Below, piece after piece: positions 1 through 7,304 of a stretch of 36,417 nucleotides of DNA. Source of the DNA: Halobacterium bonnevillei (lineage in GTDB: Archaea; Halobacteriota; Halobacteria; Halobacteriales; Halobacteriaceae); the NCBI RefSeq assembly GCF_009831555.1, contig NZ_WUUU01000012.1:1-36417 (forward strand). The letters run 5' to 3'. Position 1 is the stretch's first letter. The number at the start of each line of letters is the position of its first letter. The translations under genes were made by a program, and so were the position numbers. The notes beneath the pieces are model-generated. The model ran no database searches. It saw only the letters and a program-made list of their open reading frames with translations, and was not told where the DNA came from.

Positions 1-1
1 C

Positions 2-148
2 GCTCGTCGGCGAAATGGCGGGCTCCACCGGCTGGCTCTCCCGGGAAGGGGGAAGATGCTGTTCCTCGTGCCGCTCGTGCGGCTCGCGAACCAGAAGCAC
101 GAGGACTTCAAAGACGAGTACGGGGACCTGGGAACGTCGAGCGTGTAG
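2..148 (+). CDS. 3' end of an unrecognised gene, probably frameshifted
   Basis: The left edge cuts a gene whose stop is TAG at 146-148. Upstream of about position 47 the frame beginning at base 3 reads as a typical haloarchaeal protein with mostly G or C in third codon positions (LVGEMAGSTGWLSREG). Downstream, the frame beginning at base 53 does so instead (KMLFLVPLVRLANQ, ending GDLGTSSV). The switch falls on a run of five G at 48-52; a sixth G would join the two frames. The frame from base 2 is also open throughout, but its first 16 codons are unusual for this genome. I do not recognise the family, and too little is present to assign one. Confidence 0.45.
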   Translation, partial: ARRRNGGLHRLALPGRGKMLFLVPLVRLANQKHEDFKDEYGDLGTSSV

Positions 149-397
149 CGCCGCTGTCGCCCCTCGTCGGCGAGGTCGTGGTCACCCGCGACTCGCGTGA
201 CAGTCACCGAGTCGTCGGCAAACGGACGCTGCCAGCGGAAGCGACGCGTCATCGACCCACCGTATGCCGCCCGCGGGTTTCAGCGCTCGGGTTCGGGGCG
301 CAGCGTTCGTCGAGCGGTCGTCAGGCACACCCACGTCTGTGGACCGGCGGGCGTCGGAGGGCTGGAATTCGACCCGTACTCCCCGACTGGCGCTCCG

Positions 398-1054
398 TCA
401 GCGGTCGTCCTCGGAGTCGACCAGTGTCGCTTCGATGAGGCGCGCGGACCCCCGCCTGAGGCGGCCGCTGACTGCGGTCTCGGAGATGCCAAGCAGGTCG
501 GACAGCCCGGACAGCAGGATGGAACGGGGCTCGTCGTAGTACCCGTGGACGTACGCGGTCATCAACGCCTCAATCTGCGGTTCGGTGAGCGGGAACCCGG
601 AATCGACGTCCGTGTCCTCGGCCTGGTGCAACTCGAGGACGTCGAATCGGACGTCTTCTCGCCTGGCGAACGCGTTGATGTCGTAGAGTGCGTCGTGGCT
701 CTGGAGCTGTAACTCCAGCAACCACCCGTCGTCTTTGCTCCGGGACTCCATGACGAGCCCGCCGACGTCCGCGACTGACGGCGTGACCAGTTTCGCTTCG
801 TCGCTGTACGTGATCCGGTACGCCCGCCCGGACTCAGTTTGGGCGATCTCCGAGAACGACTCGACCGTGTGGTCGGCCGCTAGCTCCCGTTCGAACGCCT
901 CGAAGTCGCGGGTTTCTACCCAGAAGAAGTGAGCGTCGTGCTGTGGGTCTGTTCCTGCGTCGGACACGACGCCGAGGTCGACGTCCGGAAGTGACCTGAT
1001 GGTCGGCACGAGCGCGAGGTCGGGGTGTTTCACGAACACTCGTGTCGATATCAT
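398..1054 (-). CDS. Bat-type HTH_10 transcriptional regulator
   Basis: A 218-residue cytoplasmic protein of the bacterio-opsin-activator-like group. The C-terminal HTH_10 domain is about residues 156-208 (LTEPQIEALMTAYVHGYYDE, then a second helix pair around LSDLLGISETAVSGRLRRG). The preceding 90 or so residues, with a WLLELQLQSHDALYDINAF block near 111-129, match the BAT domain that accompanies HTH_10. No PAS, GAF or receiver domain is present, so it is one of the short members whose signal is unknown. The ATG at 1054 gives a full-length short family member. It lies next to a paralogue on the same strand at 1280-1960; the 225-base gap holds no gene. Its target genes cannot be read from the sequence. 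Confidence 0.85.
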   Translation of the reverse strand: MISTRVFVKHPDLALVPTIRSLPDVDLGVVSDAGTDPQHDAHFFWVETRDFEAFERELAADHTVESFSEIAQTESGRAYRITYSDEAKLVTPSVADVGGLVMESRSKDDGWLLELQLQSHDALYDINAFARREDVRFDVLELHQAEDTDVDSGFPLTEPQIEALMTAYVHGYYDEPRSILLSGLSDLLGISETAVSGRLRRGSARLIEATLVDSEDDR

Positions 1055-1279
1055 GGGGGAATCACCGGGAGTGACGCGTCGGCGTTGCGTTCGTCAGCTC
1101 GGTACCAGGCGGACGCTCAGCAATGACCGTGCTCGTCCGGGAGGGCGGGCGTCGAAGCCAGTCCGGGTGACAACCCGTCCCCGGGAGTCGACCGACCGAC
1201 CACGCCGAACACGGTCCGACCAGCCCACCCGCTCGAAGCGCCGGCCCGCATCGACTGTCAGTTCCGGTTACACGCCGTT

Positions 1280-1960
1280 TCACTCTTTGCGGTAGTCGAC
1301 GGCGAGCGTCGTCTCGATTAGCGATTTCAGCCCGCGCTTGATGCGGCCGCCGGCGGCCGACGGCGAGTGACCGAGTGCGTCCGCGACTGCTTCCAGTGAC
1401 GCGTCGCGTGGCTCCGCGAAGTACCCGCGTTCGTACGCGGTCAGCAGCGCCGCTCGCTGCTGATCCGTGAGGGAGTCTCGGATCGGGTTCTCTACGTCGA
1501 CGTCGCTCTGTCGGTGCAGGTCCAGCACGTCGAACTCGAATCCCTCGTCGCGAGCGTAGGTCCAGATGTTGTGGGCTGCCTCCCGGTCTGGGAGCAGCCA
1601 CCGTTCGTGCCACCCGCGGGGGTCCTGCTCGCGCCCCTCGCTCCGGGCGTCGACGACGAACCCGCCGTCCCGCGTGACCCGGGGCCCCAGTAGTTTCGTC
1701 TCGTCGTCGAAGGCGACTCCCCAGAGGTTGCACCCTTCGAACGCCGGCAAAGGTCGAACGTCGCTCACGGTGTGGTCTCGTCGAAGCGTGGTTTCGAGCG
1801 TCTGCTCGTCCGCGTTCTCGAACGCCATCACGTACATGACCTGCCCGGGGTCCGTACTCGTCTCTGGGAGCACCCGGACATCTACGTCGGGGAGTTCGTC
1901 GAGCGTGTCTGCGAGGGCACCGTCCTCGTGGGCGAACCTCACTTCGGTAAGCGTCGACAT
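1280..1960 (-). CDS. Bat-type HTH_10 transcriptional regulator, paralogue of its neighbour
   Basis: A 226-residue protein with the same plan as the gene at 398-1054: an N-terminal half with the BAT region, then a C-terminal HTH_10 domain at about residues 164-217 (LTDQQRAALLTAYERGYFAE and the DALGHSPSAAGGRIKRG helix pair). The ATG at 1960 is preceded on the minus strand by an AT-rich ATATCTATTG about 25 bases upstream, which fits an archaeal TATA element and a leaderless mRNA. The two genes probably arose by tandem duplication and then diverged strongly in the N-terminal half. The DNA-binding role is secure from the family; the signal sensed and the regulon are unknown. Confidence 0.85.
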   Translation of the reverse strand: MSTLTEVRFAHEDGALADTLDELPDVDVRVLPETSTDPGQVMYVMAFENADEQTLETTLRRDHTVSDVRPLPAFEGCNLWGVAFDDETKLLGPRVTRDGGFVVDARSEGREQDPRGWHERWLLPDREAAHNIWTYARDEGFEFDVLDLHRQSDVDVENPIRDSLTDQQRAALLTAYERGYFAEPRDASLEAVADALGHSPSAAGGRIKRGLKSLIETTLAVDYRKE

Positions 1961-2150
1961 GTGTTACTTGCTGTCAGTGCGCAATAGATATTGTCTCTCA
2001 CAGGGCTGCTTAGTCGCTTCGGGTCATTTCACCGGCGACGGCCCGGACAGAAAGCTCGGTCGGTGAACGCCAGTCGCGTCGCGCGCTCGCCGGCGGATGG
2101 TGAACAGAAGGGACGGCGCGACGACGGGGAGACGAGCGGTGCCGGAACAG

Positions 2151-3101
2151 CTACTGAACGGCCGAGGCTTCCCGGAGGCAGTCGACGACGTCCTCGCGTG
2201 TGATCTCGCGTTCCCGCTCGGAGCCGAGACGGCCGACGACGAGATTCAGGAGGTTCAACTCCTGGAGCATCTCCAGGGCGTCCTCCCGCTCGATGTCGAT
2301 GTCCTGTTTGACCTCGTAGATCGTACTGGAGTTCTTGACCGTCTCGATGAGCGTTTCGACGGTGACGTCCTCGGGCAGCCCGATGCCGTCCGAGAGCGCG
2401 ATGGGCTGGCCGGCGGAGCCCGTCTGATAGGTGTCGGGCTCGTGGATGTCGTGTTCGATCATGTACCGCCGCACCGTCTCGCCGGTGACGTCCATCGGTA
2501 GTTCGTCGGCCATCGCGGCGAACGTGTCACAGGACTCGTAGACGTCGGCCAACAGTTCCGGGTCCTTGAATGGGGGGACGTCGCGGTCGTTCGGAGGGCC
2601 ATCTGTCTGGAGTCGCGCAGTGGCGTCGACGTCGTCCGAGTCGTCGAACTCGCCGGGGTCAGACTCGTCGAACTCACTGGGTCCGGAGGCGCCCACCTCG
2701 GCACCGATAGCGTCGTCGAACGCCCCGGAATCCGCTCCGGAGCCCGTCGGTTCGTCGGACGCCTCGGGCACCGTCGCCGCCAGCGTGACTGTGACCGAAC
2801 CGTCGGCGTCGAGAACGGCGTCGACCGGCTCTACTCCGACGTCGTGGTCGGTCCGCAGCGGGAGACAGGCCGTCGAATCGAGCGCGAACCGGACCGTCCC
2901 GTCGGGACCGACGCGCGGGTCGCAGAGCCTCGTTCCGTCGGCGTGGGTTTCGACGGACACCGTGAGTTCGAGATTCGCCCTGAGTCGCTGGTCGTCCACG
3001 TCGGTCACTTCTGCCAGGTCGAGACTCTCGACTGCCTCGCCTCGGCGCTCGCAGTCGTCTAGAAATCGGCCGAGTTCCTGTAGTTCACTCCCGACTCCCA
3101 T
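2151..3101 (-). CDS. Haloarchaeal conserved protein with C-terminal helix-turn-helix region
   Basis: A 316-residue protein if started at the ATG at 3101 (MGVGSELQELGRFLDDCERR). An upstream in-frame start at 3239 would add a non-acidic, poorly coding extension, so I reject it. Residues 1-110 form a mixed alpha/beta region; 110-175 is a Ser/Asp/Glu-rich linker; 176-316 is helical, with two likely helix-turn-helix units (around DTFAAMADELPMDVTGETVR and SSTIYEVKQDIDIEREDALE). This C-terminal half resembles a protein type I associate with many haloarchaea, but I cannot name a tested function. A transcription or chromatin role is plausible from the helices only. It diverges from the membrane-protein gene at 3239 across 137 bases. 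Confidence 0.7.
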   Translation of the reverse strand: MGVGSELQELGRFLDDCERRGEAVESLDLAEVTDVDDQRLRANLELTVSVETHADGTRLCDPRVGPDGTVRFALDSTACLPLRTDHDVGVEPVDAVLDADGSVTVTLAATVPEASDEPTGSGADSGAFDDAIGAEVGASGPSEFDESDPGEFDDSDDVDATARLQTDGPPNDRDVPPFKDPELLADVYESCDTFAAMADELPMDVTGETVRRYMIEHDIHEPDTYQTGSAGQPIALSDGIGLPEDVTVETLIETVKNSSTIYEVKQDIDIEREDALEMLQELNLLNLVVGRLGSEREREITREDVVDCLREASAVQ

Positions 3102-3207
3102 GTTACGTGTTGACAGGCTCGGCGGTCGGATGAAGGTAAACGATGAATTATGTAGGTCCTTAAGCACCCGGTGCCCGTGACCCCCGTCCGCGAGGCGAGA
3201 GTGATAC

Positions 3208-3216
3208 GATTTTACC
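3208..3216 (+). promoter_or_regulatory. TATA box for the gene at 3239
   Basis: GATTTTACC is centred about 27 bases before the ATG at 3239, the usual archaeal TATA distance from a transcription start. It implies a leaderless mRNA beginning at the start codon. Confidence 0.5.
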
Positions 3217-3238
3217 TCTGGAACGCCCAGTTCCACCA

Positions 3239-3505
3239 ATGGCTCGTCTCAACGTTGCGCCCGGGCCGAACGCGAACGATGCGTTCCGGCTCGGCCTCAC
3301 AGTGGCCGCCCTCGCCGGGCTGGTCCCCCTCGCAGTCCTGTACGCGCAGGGAACACTGCCCTTGCGCCTGGTCGGGTTCGTCCTGTTGACGCTGTTCCCC
3401 GTCTACCTCATCTTCTCGGCGTCAGCCCTGAGCGTCTGGCTCGGGTTCGACAAGGACGAAACCGACCTCCGGCCGGTCTACCGGAACCGCGAAAAGCGGC
3501 CTTAG
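3239..3505 (+). CDS. Small two-helix membrane protein
   Basis: An 88-residue protein with two predicted membrane helices, about residues 16-37 (LGLTVAALAGLVPLAVLYAQ) and 44-69 (VGFVLLTLFPVYLIFSASAL), then a charged cytosolic tail rich in D, E and R. A TATA-like element 27 bases upstream supports the ATG as a leaderless start. It converges with the GcvT-like gene, whose stop lies 12 bases further on. I do not recognise the family. There is no transporter signature, and nothing ties it firmly to the demethylation genes next door beyond position. Confidence 0.7.
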   Translation: MARLNVAPGPNANDAFRLGLTVAALAGLVPLAVLYAQGTLPLRLVGFVLLTLFPVYLIFSASALSVWLGFDKDETDLRPVYRNREKRP

Positions 3506-3517
3506 CCGACGGTCAGG

Positions 3518-4894
3518 TCACTCCTCGCTGTCGCGTTTCGCGTTCAGCTTCGCCTGCTCGCGAGCGCTCGGGTTGACCGACTCCTTGAAGGGGACCTTCG
3601 CGACAGTGGCGAACACGGGTTCTCCGGGTTCCTCGCTGTACTTGTCGGGGAGGTGTACGCGGAACTCGGTGTCCAGGTCGGCGTCGTAGACGCGGTCGTC
3701 GAGTGGCGCCTCCAGTTTCTCCGCCGGCACGAAGCCCAGCGCGATGTTCGTCTCCAGGTCTGGGTTGTACCACGGCGACGTGACGTACCCGCACTCCTCG
3801 CCCGTCTCGGGGTCCGAGATGAGCCAGAAGTCCGGCGCGTAGTCGCGGATCGGCTCGCCCGCCATCTTCAGGCCGACGAGCTTGAGATTGAACGGGTACT
3901 CGCCGTTCTCGATCTGTTCTTTCTGTTCCTCGAGCGCTTCTTTCCCGACGTAGTCGCCGGCCTTGTCGTCCGGCACGTGGTATCCGAGGTTCACCTGGAA
4001 CGGTGACGTCTCGTGGTCCATGTCCTGGCCCCACGAGAGGATGCCGGCGGCGATTCGGCGGTGGTGACCGGGCGCGATCTGCATCCCGCCGTGGTCTTTC
4101 ACCGAGTCCAGGACCGGGTCCCAGACGCGCTCGGCGTTCTTCGAGGCCTCGCGCACGTAGATCTCGAAGCCCTTCTCCCCGGAGAAGCCGGTCTGGCTCA
4201 CGAGGACGTCTGCCCCGTTGATTTCGGCGTCCATCAGCCCGTAGTAGGGGATGTCGCTGACCTCCTCGCCGACGACGTCGATCATCACGTCCTCCGAGCG
4301 CGGGCCCTGAATCTGCATCGGGGCGACGTCGATTTCGTCGACCTCCACGTCGAAGTCCATGCCGACGTTGACGCCCTGAATCCACTGCATGAGCGTCGAG
4401 TCCGAGATCGAGAACCAGAACTCGTCGTCGGCGACCCGCAGGAGCACTGGGTCGTTGAGGATGCCGCCGTCTTCGTTGCAGAGGATGACGTACTTGCCGT
4501 GCATCGACTCGATTTCGGTCGCGTCCCGCGTGATGAGGTAGTCCGTGAGCGCCTCGGCGTCCGGTCCCTTGACGCGAATCTGGCGTTCGACGGCGACGTC
4601 CCAGAGGGTGACGGCGTTCGTCAGCGCTTCGTACTCGGCCATCGCACCACCGTCCTCGGGTTCGACGAGCCCCCTCGGGTGATAGATTCGGTTGTAGACG
4701 GTACAGCGCCAGGCGCCCTCCTCGTTGAACGACTTGTCGAAGAACGGCGACTTGCGGACGCGCGTGGAAACGAGCATCTCGATACCGGGGTCACCGGTCT
4801 GCCGCAGGTTCCGTGGGAGTACGCGGTCCGACTGGTCGACGCTGGGGTGGTTCGGGTGGTCCGCCGACTGCTGTGGGGGTTGGTTGTCCGACAT
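3518..4894 (-). CDS. DmdA/GcvT-like folate-dependent demethylase
   Basis: A 458-residue aminomethyltransferase-family protein. Enzymes of this fold pass a methyl or methylene group from a substrate (glycine cleavage intermediate, DMSP, vanillate) to tetrahydrofolate in the cytosol. Visible hallmarks are GGILNDPVLLRV at about residues 143-154, with the conserved Asp149; the block APMQIQGPRSEDVM at 191-204; and TGFSGEKGFEIYV at 235-247. The NDPVLL motif and the following FWFSISDS read more like DmdA than like true GcvT, but the protein is about 90 residues longer than known DmdA, close to LigM/DesA length. No GcvH, GcvP or other glycine-cleavage gene lies nearby, which argues against a glycine-cleavage role. 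The start at 4894 was chosen over an upstream in-frame extension to 5122 because a TTTTATC element sits about 32 bases before it. The substrate is unproven. Confidence 0.85.
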   Translation of the reverse strand: MSDNQPPQQSADHPNHPSVDQSDRVLPRNLRQTGDPGIEMLVSTRVRKSPFFDKSFNEEGAWRCTVYNRIYHPRGLVEPEDGGAMAEYEALTNAVTLWDVAVERQIRVKGPDAEALTDYLITRDATEIESMHGKYVILCNEDGGILNDPVLLRVADDEFWFSISDSTLMQWIQGVNVGMDFDVEVDEIDVAPMQIQGPRSEDVMIDVVGEEVSDIPYYGLMDAEINGADVLVSQTGFSGEKGFEIYVREASKNAERVWDPVLDSVKDHGGMQIAPGHHRRIAAGILSWGQDMDHETSPFQVNLGYHVPDDKAGDYVGKEALEEQKEQIENGEYPFNLKLVGLKMAGEPIRDYAPDFWLISDPETGEECGYVTSPWYNPDLETNIALGFVPAEKLEAPLDDRVYDADLDTEFRVHLPDKYSEEPGEPVFATVAKVPFKESVNPSAREQAKLNAKRDSEE

Positions 4895-5229
4895 CGGTAC
4901 ATGGTACCGCTCATCCCACCGTGATAAAAGAACGGCGCGATGGCCCACTCGACGAGTCCGCAAGAACGCCGTAAACGCCCTGATAGTGGAAAATACGGGG
5001 TTTTGCCGGGTTTTCTCCGCCGGCGGAATCCCGGTCCAGACGCGTGGGACGCGGCAAACCACGTTATTTCGGATGTTCGACGTGTTGTGCTTCGAAGCCA
5101 CAATCCGCCCGGCGTTCCGCACACTGAAAGCACGGGAGGGCTCTCTCGACGGCCCAGAGAGTCAGTCCGCGTTCCTGACGGGCGAGTGTCACCCGCAGCT
5201 ATTTCGTCACCGGGTTCCTGCACCACACC
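4895..5229. promoter_or_regulatory. Divergent intergenic region with TATA box for the demethylase gene
   Basis: This 335-base gap separates the GcvT-like gene from the small gene at 5230. On the minus strand CTTTTATC (plus-strand 4923-4930) lies about 32 bases before the ATG at 4894. On the plus strand GCTATTTCG, near 5199, lies about 30 bases before the ATG at 5230. Around 4995-5020 the sequence has two close GGGTTTT blocks (ggggttttgccgggttttc), a possible regulator site. No further gene is seen. Confidence 0.45.
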
Positions 5230-5565
5230 ATGGACGACCGAATGGACGAGGTGCCCGACGCCGACCCAGTCGTCTCGTGTTCGCTGCAGGGCGGGACGAT
5301 CTCGGTGTTCGAGGACTGCGTCCTCATCGACCGGTCGTCCGCGTCGATGTTCGAGGACAAACGGATTCCGTTCGAGGAGGTCGAGGGCGTCGAATACGAG
5401 CGCGGATTGATGACTGGTCACGTTCAGGTCCTGCAGACCGACGTCGAACCGGCGGACGCGGGCTTCCTGAGCCATCCGGTCGACGAGAACACGCTGTACG
5501 TTCCGCGCGGGCAACGGGACTGTGCGCAGCGGCTCCGTGACGCCATCCTCGAACGAAGCGTGTGA
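5230..5565 (+). CDS. Small conserved-looking protein of unknown function
   Basis: A 111-residue acidic protein. Alternating hydrophobic strands (VSCSLQGGTISVFEDCVLID, then IPFEEVEGVEYERGLMTGHV) followed by a C-terminal helix (GQRDCAQRLRDAILERS) suggest a compact beta-rich fold ending in a helix, much like PH-type domains. That is inference from the pattern, not a recognised family match. No membrane segment or signal peptide is seen. Its only spatial link to the pathway is that it diverges from the GcvT-like demethylase gene. Function unknown. Confidence 0.6.
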   Translation: MDDRMDEVPDADPVVSCSLQGGTISVFEDCVLIDRSSASMFEDKRIPFEEVEGVEYERGLMTGHVQVLQTDVEPADAGFLSHPVDENTLYVPRGQRDCAQRLRDAILERSV

Positions 5566-5653
5566 CGTGTGAATCAGTGTCACAGGCCGTCTACGGCAAG
5601 TTTTCGGGGTATTACCCGCAAGACTTTCCCGCGTCTACCGCGTTCTCTAAAGT

Positions 5654-5827
5654 ATGCAACAGACGCAATCCGAATCCGAAGAGCGACAGTCCGACGACCA
5701 GCCCACCTTCCAGAACTACATGCCTGGGATGCCCCGGGCATCGAACGAGCCCGGCCTCGTCGAGCGGTTCCTCACGCGACTGTTCCGCCCCCGCGGCGAA
5801 TACCGCGTCCGCGTCCGCCGCGAATAG
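5654..5827 (+). CDS. Small basic-tailed protein, 57 residues
   Basis: A short gene: ATG at 5654, TAG at 5825-5827. The product starts with a Q/S/E/D-rich segment (MQQTQSESEERQSDD), passes through a Pro/Met-rich middle (FQNYMPGMPRASNEPG), and ends in an amphipathic basic helix-like tail (LVERFLTRLFRPRGEYRVRV). Third codon positions are mostly G or C in the second half, as in the neighbours. GTATTACCC about 45 bases upstream could be its TATA element. The family is unknown. It overlaps no other plausible gene. Confidence 0.5.
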   Translation: MQQTQSESEERQSDDQPTFQNYMPGMPRASNEPGLVERFLTRLFRPRGEYRVRVRRE

Positions 5828-5880
5828 GCCCTCGGTCGAATCGACTCGCGCGAGTCGGTCGCCAGCGCACGCGAGGCGAC

Positions 5881-6093
5881 TCAGTTCTTCTCGGAATCGT
5901 CCCACGCCGACGGCTCAACGCCGAGCCACCGGACCAGCGTCGGGTACGCGAGTACGACCGCGACGACCACCACGAGTTCGACGACGATGCCGACGTCACC
6001 CGCGACGGCGCGGAGCGCGCCGATGACGAGCAACACGATGAGCAGATTCGCGACGTAGTGCGGGACGAGTCCCAGTTGGCGTTCGACGTTCAT
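5881..6093 (-). CDS. Small two-helix membrane protein downstream of metF
   Basis: A 70-residue protein with two predicted membrane helices, about residues 12-31 (YVANLLIVLLVIGALRAVAG) and 35-54 (GIVVELVVVVAVVLAYPTLV), and an acidic C-terminus. The ATG at 6093 is 19 bases after the stop of the MetF-like gene on the same strand, so the two are probably cotranscribed. The family is not recognised. Such tiny membrane proteins are common in haloarchaea, and its place in the metF transcript may be incidental. Confidence 0.65.
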   Translation of the reverse strand: MNVERQLGLVPHYVANLLIVLLVIGALRAVAGDVGIVVELVVVVAVVLAYPTLVRWLGVEPSAWDDSEKN

Positions 6094-6112
6094 GGTAGCT
6101 GGTCGTGACCGT

Positions 6113-6970
6113 TCATCCCTGGAGACGCTTGTGTCGCCACGTCTCGGTGTCGGGCACCTGATTGAACGTGTAGACGTGGAGTCCCCGGATGTCGTACGTC
6201 GGGTCGTCGGCGTACGGCGCCAGGCCGTCGACGAGTTCGTCGGGCGTGTACTTCCCCCGCGACCCGATGAGCTGGCGGATGAACCCGAGCACGCCGCTGG
6301 TCTTCTGCAGGAAGCGGACCGAGTCGCCGACGCCGACCTTCTGGGAGATGCCGAGCAAGCGCTGGTACTTCATCACGCCCGGGATGCCGACCTCGACCGG
6401 GAGGTCGATGCCGCGGTCGCGTATCTGTTCGATCCACGAGACGACGGCCGCGGGGTCGTAACAGAGCTGCGTGACGACGTACGTGGCGTACGGTTCCTTG
6501 GCGGCCATTGCTTCCTCGAGGGTCTCGTCGCTGAGGAAGTCGTGGCCCTCCGGGTAGCCGGTGATCCCGACGTCGTCGAAGCTGTACTCGAGGTCCTCGA
6601 GTGCCTGGAGCATGTCGAGGGCGGAGTCGAACTCGCCGGCTGGCTCCTCGCGGTCGCCACCCGGAACGAAGATGTCCGTGACGCCGGCGTCGACGAGCCG
6701 AGCCGCGACCTCGTCGAGGTGGTCGCTGTCCCGGACGTAGCGTGCAGCGATGTGTGGAACGATCTCGTAGCCCTCCGCGGCCGCTTCCTCGGTCCACTCG
6801 ATGGTCGCGTCCAGCCCGAGCGTCGGCGACGTCGTGATTGCGATCGTCGCCCCGTCCGGCAGGTGGACCATCTGCTCGCCGAAGCTGTCGAACGGCATCA
6901 GTTCGTACCGTGGTTCGTCGAGCAACCCCACCTCGTCGGCAGTCGGCGTCGAAGATATGTCCAGTGACAT
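6113..6970 (-). CDS. metF: Methylenetetrahydrofolate reductase (MetF-like)
   Basis: A 285-residue TIM-barrel flavoprotein-type enzyme that interconverts 5-methyl-THF and 5,10-methylene-THF in the cytosol. Family landmarks are GATIAITTSPTLGLD near residues 40-54, EIVPHIAARYVRD at 69-81 (the family's PHLT-type strand), VPGGDREEP at 102-110, the GITGYPEGHDF strand at 135-145, and YVVTQLCYDP at 164-173. It is close to the usual bacterial length. The ATG at 6970 begins the acidic, well-coding part; an upstream start at 7075 would add a basic segment. In a locus also holding FolD, Fhs and formate dehydrogenase, the likely direction is oxidation of methyl-THF, though methionine supply remains possible. 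A likely promoter is AGACCTAATTG (plus-strand near 7070-7080), giving a leader of about 80 bases. Confidence 0.85.
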   Translation of the reverse strand: MSLDISSTPTADEVGLLDEPRYELMPFDSFGEQMVHLPDGATIAITTSPTLGLDATIEWTEEAAAEGYEIVPHIAARYVRDSDHLDEVAARLVDAGVTDIFVPGGDREEPAGEFDSALDMLQALEDLEYSFDDVGITGYPEGHDFLSDETLEEAMAAKEPYATYVVTQLCYDPAAVVSWIEQIRDRGIDLPVEVGIPGVMKYQRLLGISQKVGVGDSVRFLQKTSGVLGFIRQLIGSRGKYTPDELVDGLAPYADDPTYDIRGLHVYTFNQVPDTETWRHKRLQG

Positions 6971-7253
6971 GCTTGCTGTCCGGGGTCCGGCGTTCACGGT
7001 GGCCGCCGTGTCGCGCGGCCATCTCTGGGTCCCGTGTCGCTCGGACGGTGACTGTGGGTTGGGGCGACACGGCAATTAGGTCTTTCCCGCGCCACCGTCT
7101 GACCGTGGAATCGGCGTGCGCGCCCGAGAGACGGCAATTCCTGACAGGCTGCTAGTAGGCTGTGGAACGGTCCGTTGTCGTCACCGGTCGCTCCGTCAAT
7201 ACTTCGACCACACCCACGATTTGATACGGCCGCCGCGAGAACAGCCGGACACA
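6971..7253. promoter_or_regulatory. Divergent metF / folD control region
   Basis: This gap holds no protein gene. On the minus strand an AT-rich CCTAATTG near 7070-7080 may drive metF with a leader of about 80 bases. On the plus strand TTTGATA at 7220-7226 lies 34 bases before the ATG of the folD leader ORF. A nine-base direct repeat, acggcaatt, occurs near 7069 and again near 7131 and could be a regulator site between the two promoters. Confidence 0.4.
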
Positions 7254-7304
7254 ATGCACTGCTTTCACACAGCGCCGGCCGCTGCCGGGGCCGTGGTAGC
7301 GTGA
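7254..7304 (+). CDS. folD leader ORF, 16 codons, overlapping the folD start
   Basis: ATG at 7254 opens a 16-codon reading frame (MHCFHTAPAAAGAVVA) whose TGA at 7302-7304 overlaps the folD GTG at 7301 as GTGA. TTTGATA at 7220-7226 is at the right distance for transcription to start just before this ATG. Translation of the leader would deliver ribosomes to the weak GTG start of folD. Whether the peptide itself matters is unknown. Confidence 0.45.
   Translation: MHCFHTAPAAAGAVVA

Noticed and set aside
7175-7300. Upstream TTG start for folD
   Set aside because: The extra 42 residues are not folD-like, and the GTG at 7301 puts the conserved N-terminal block in its normal place.
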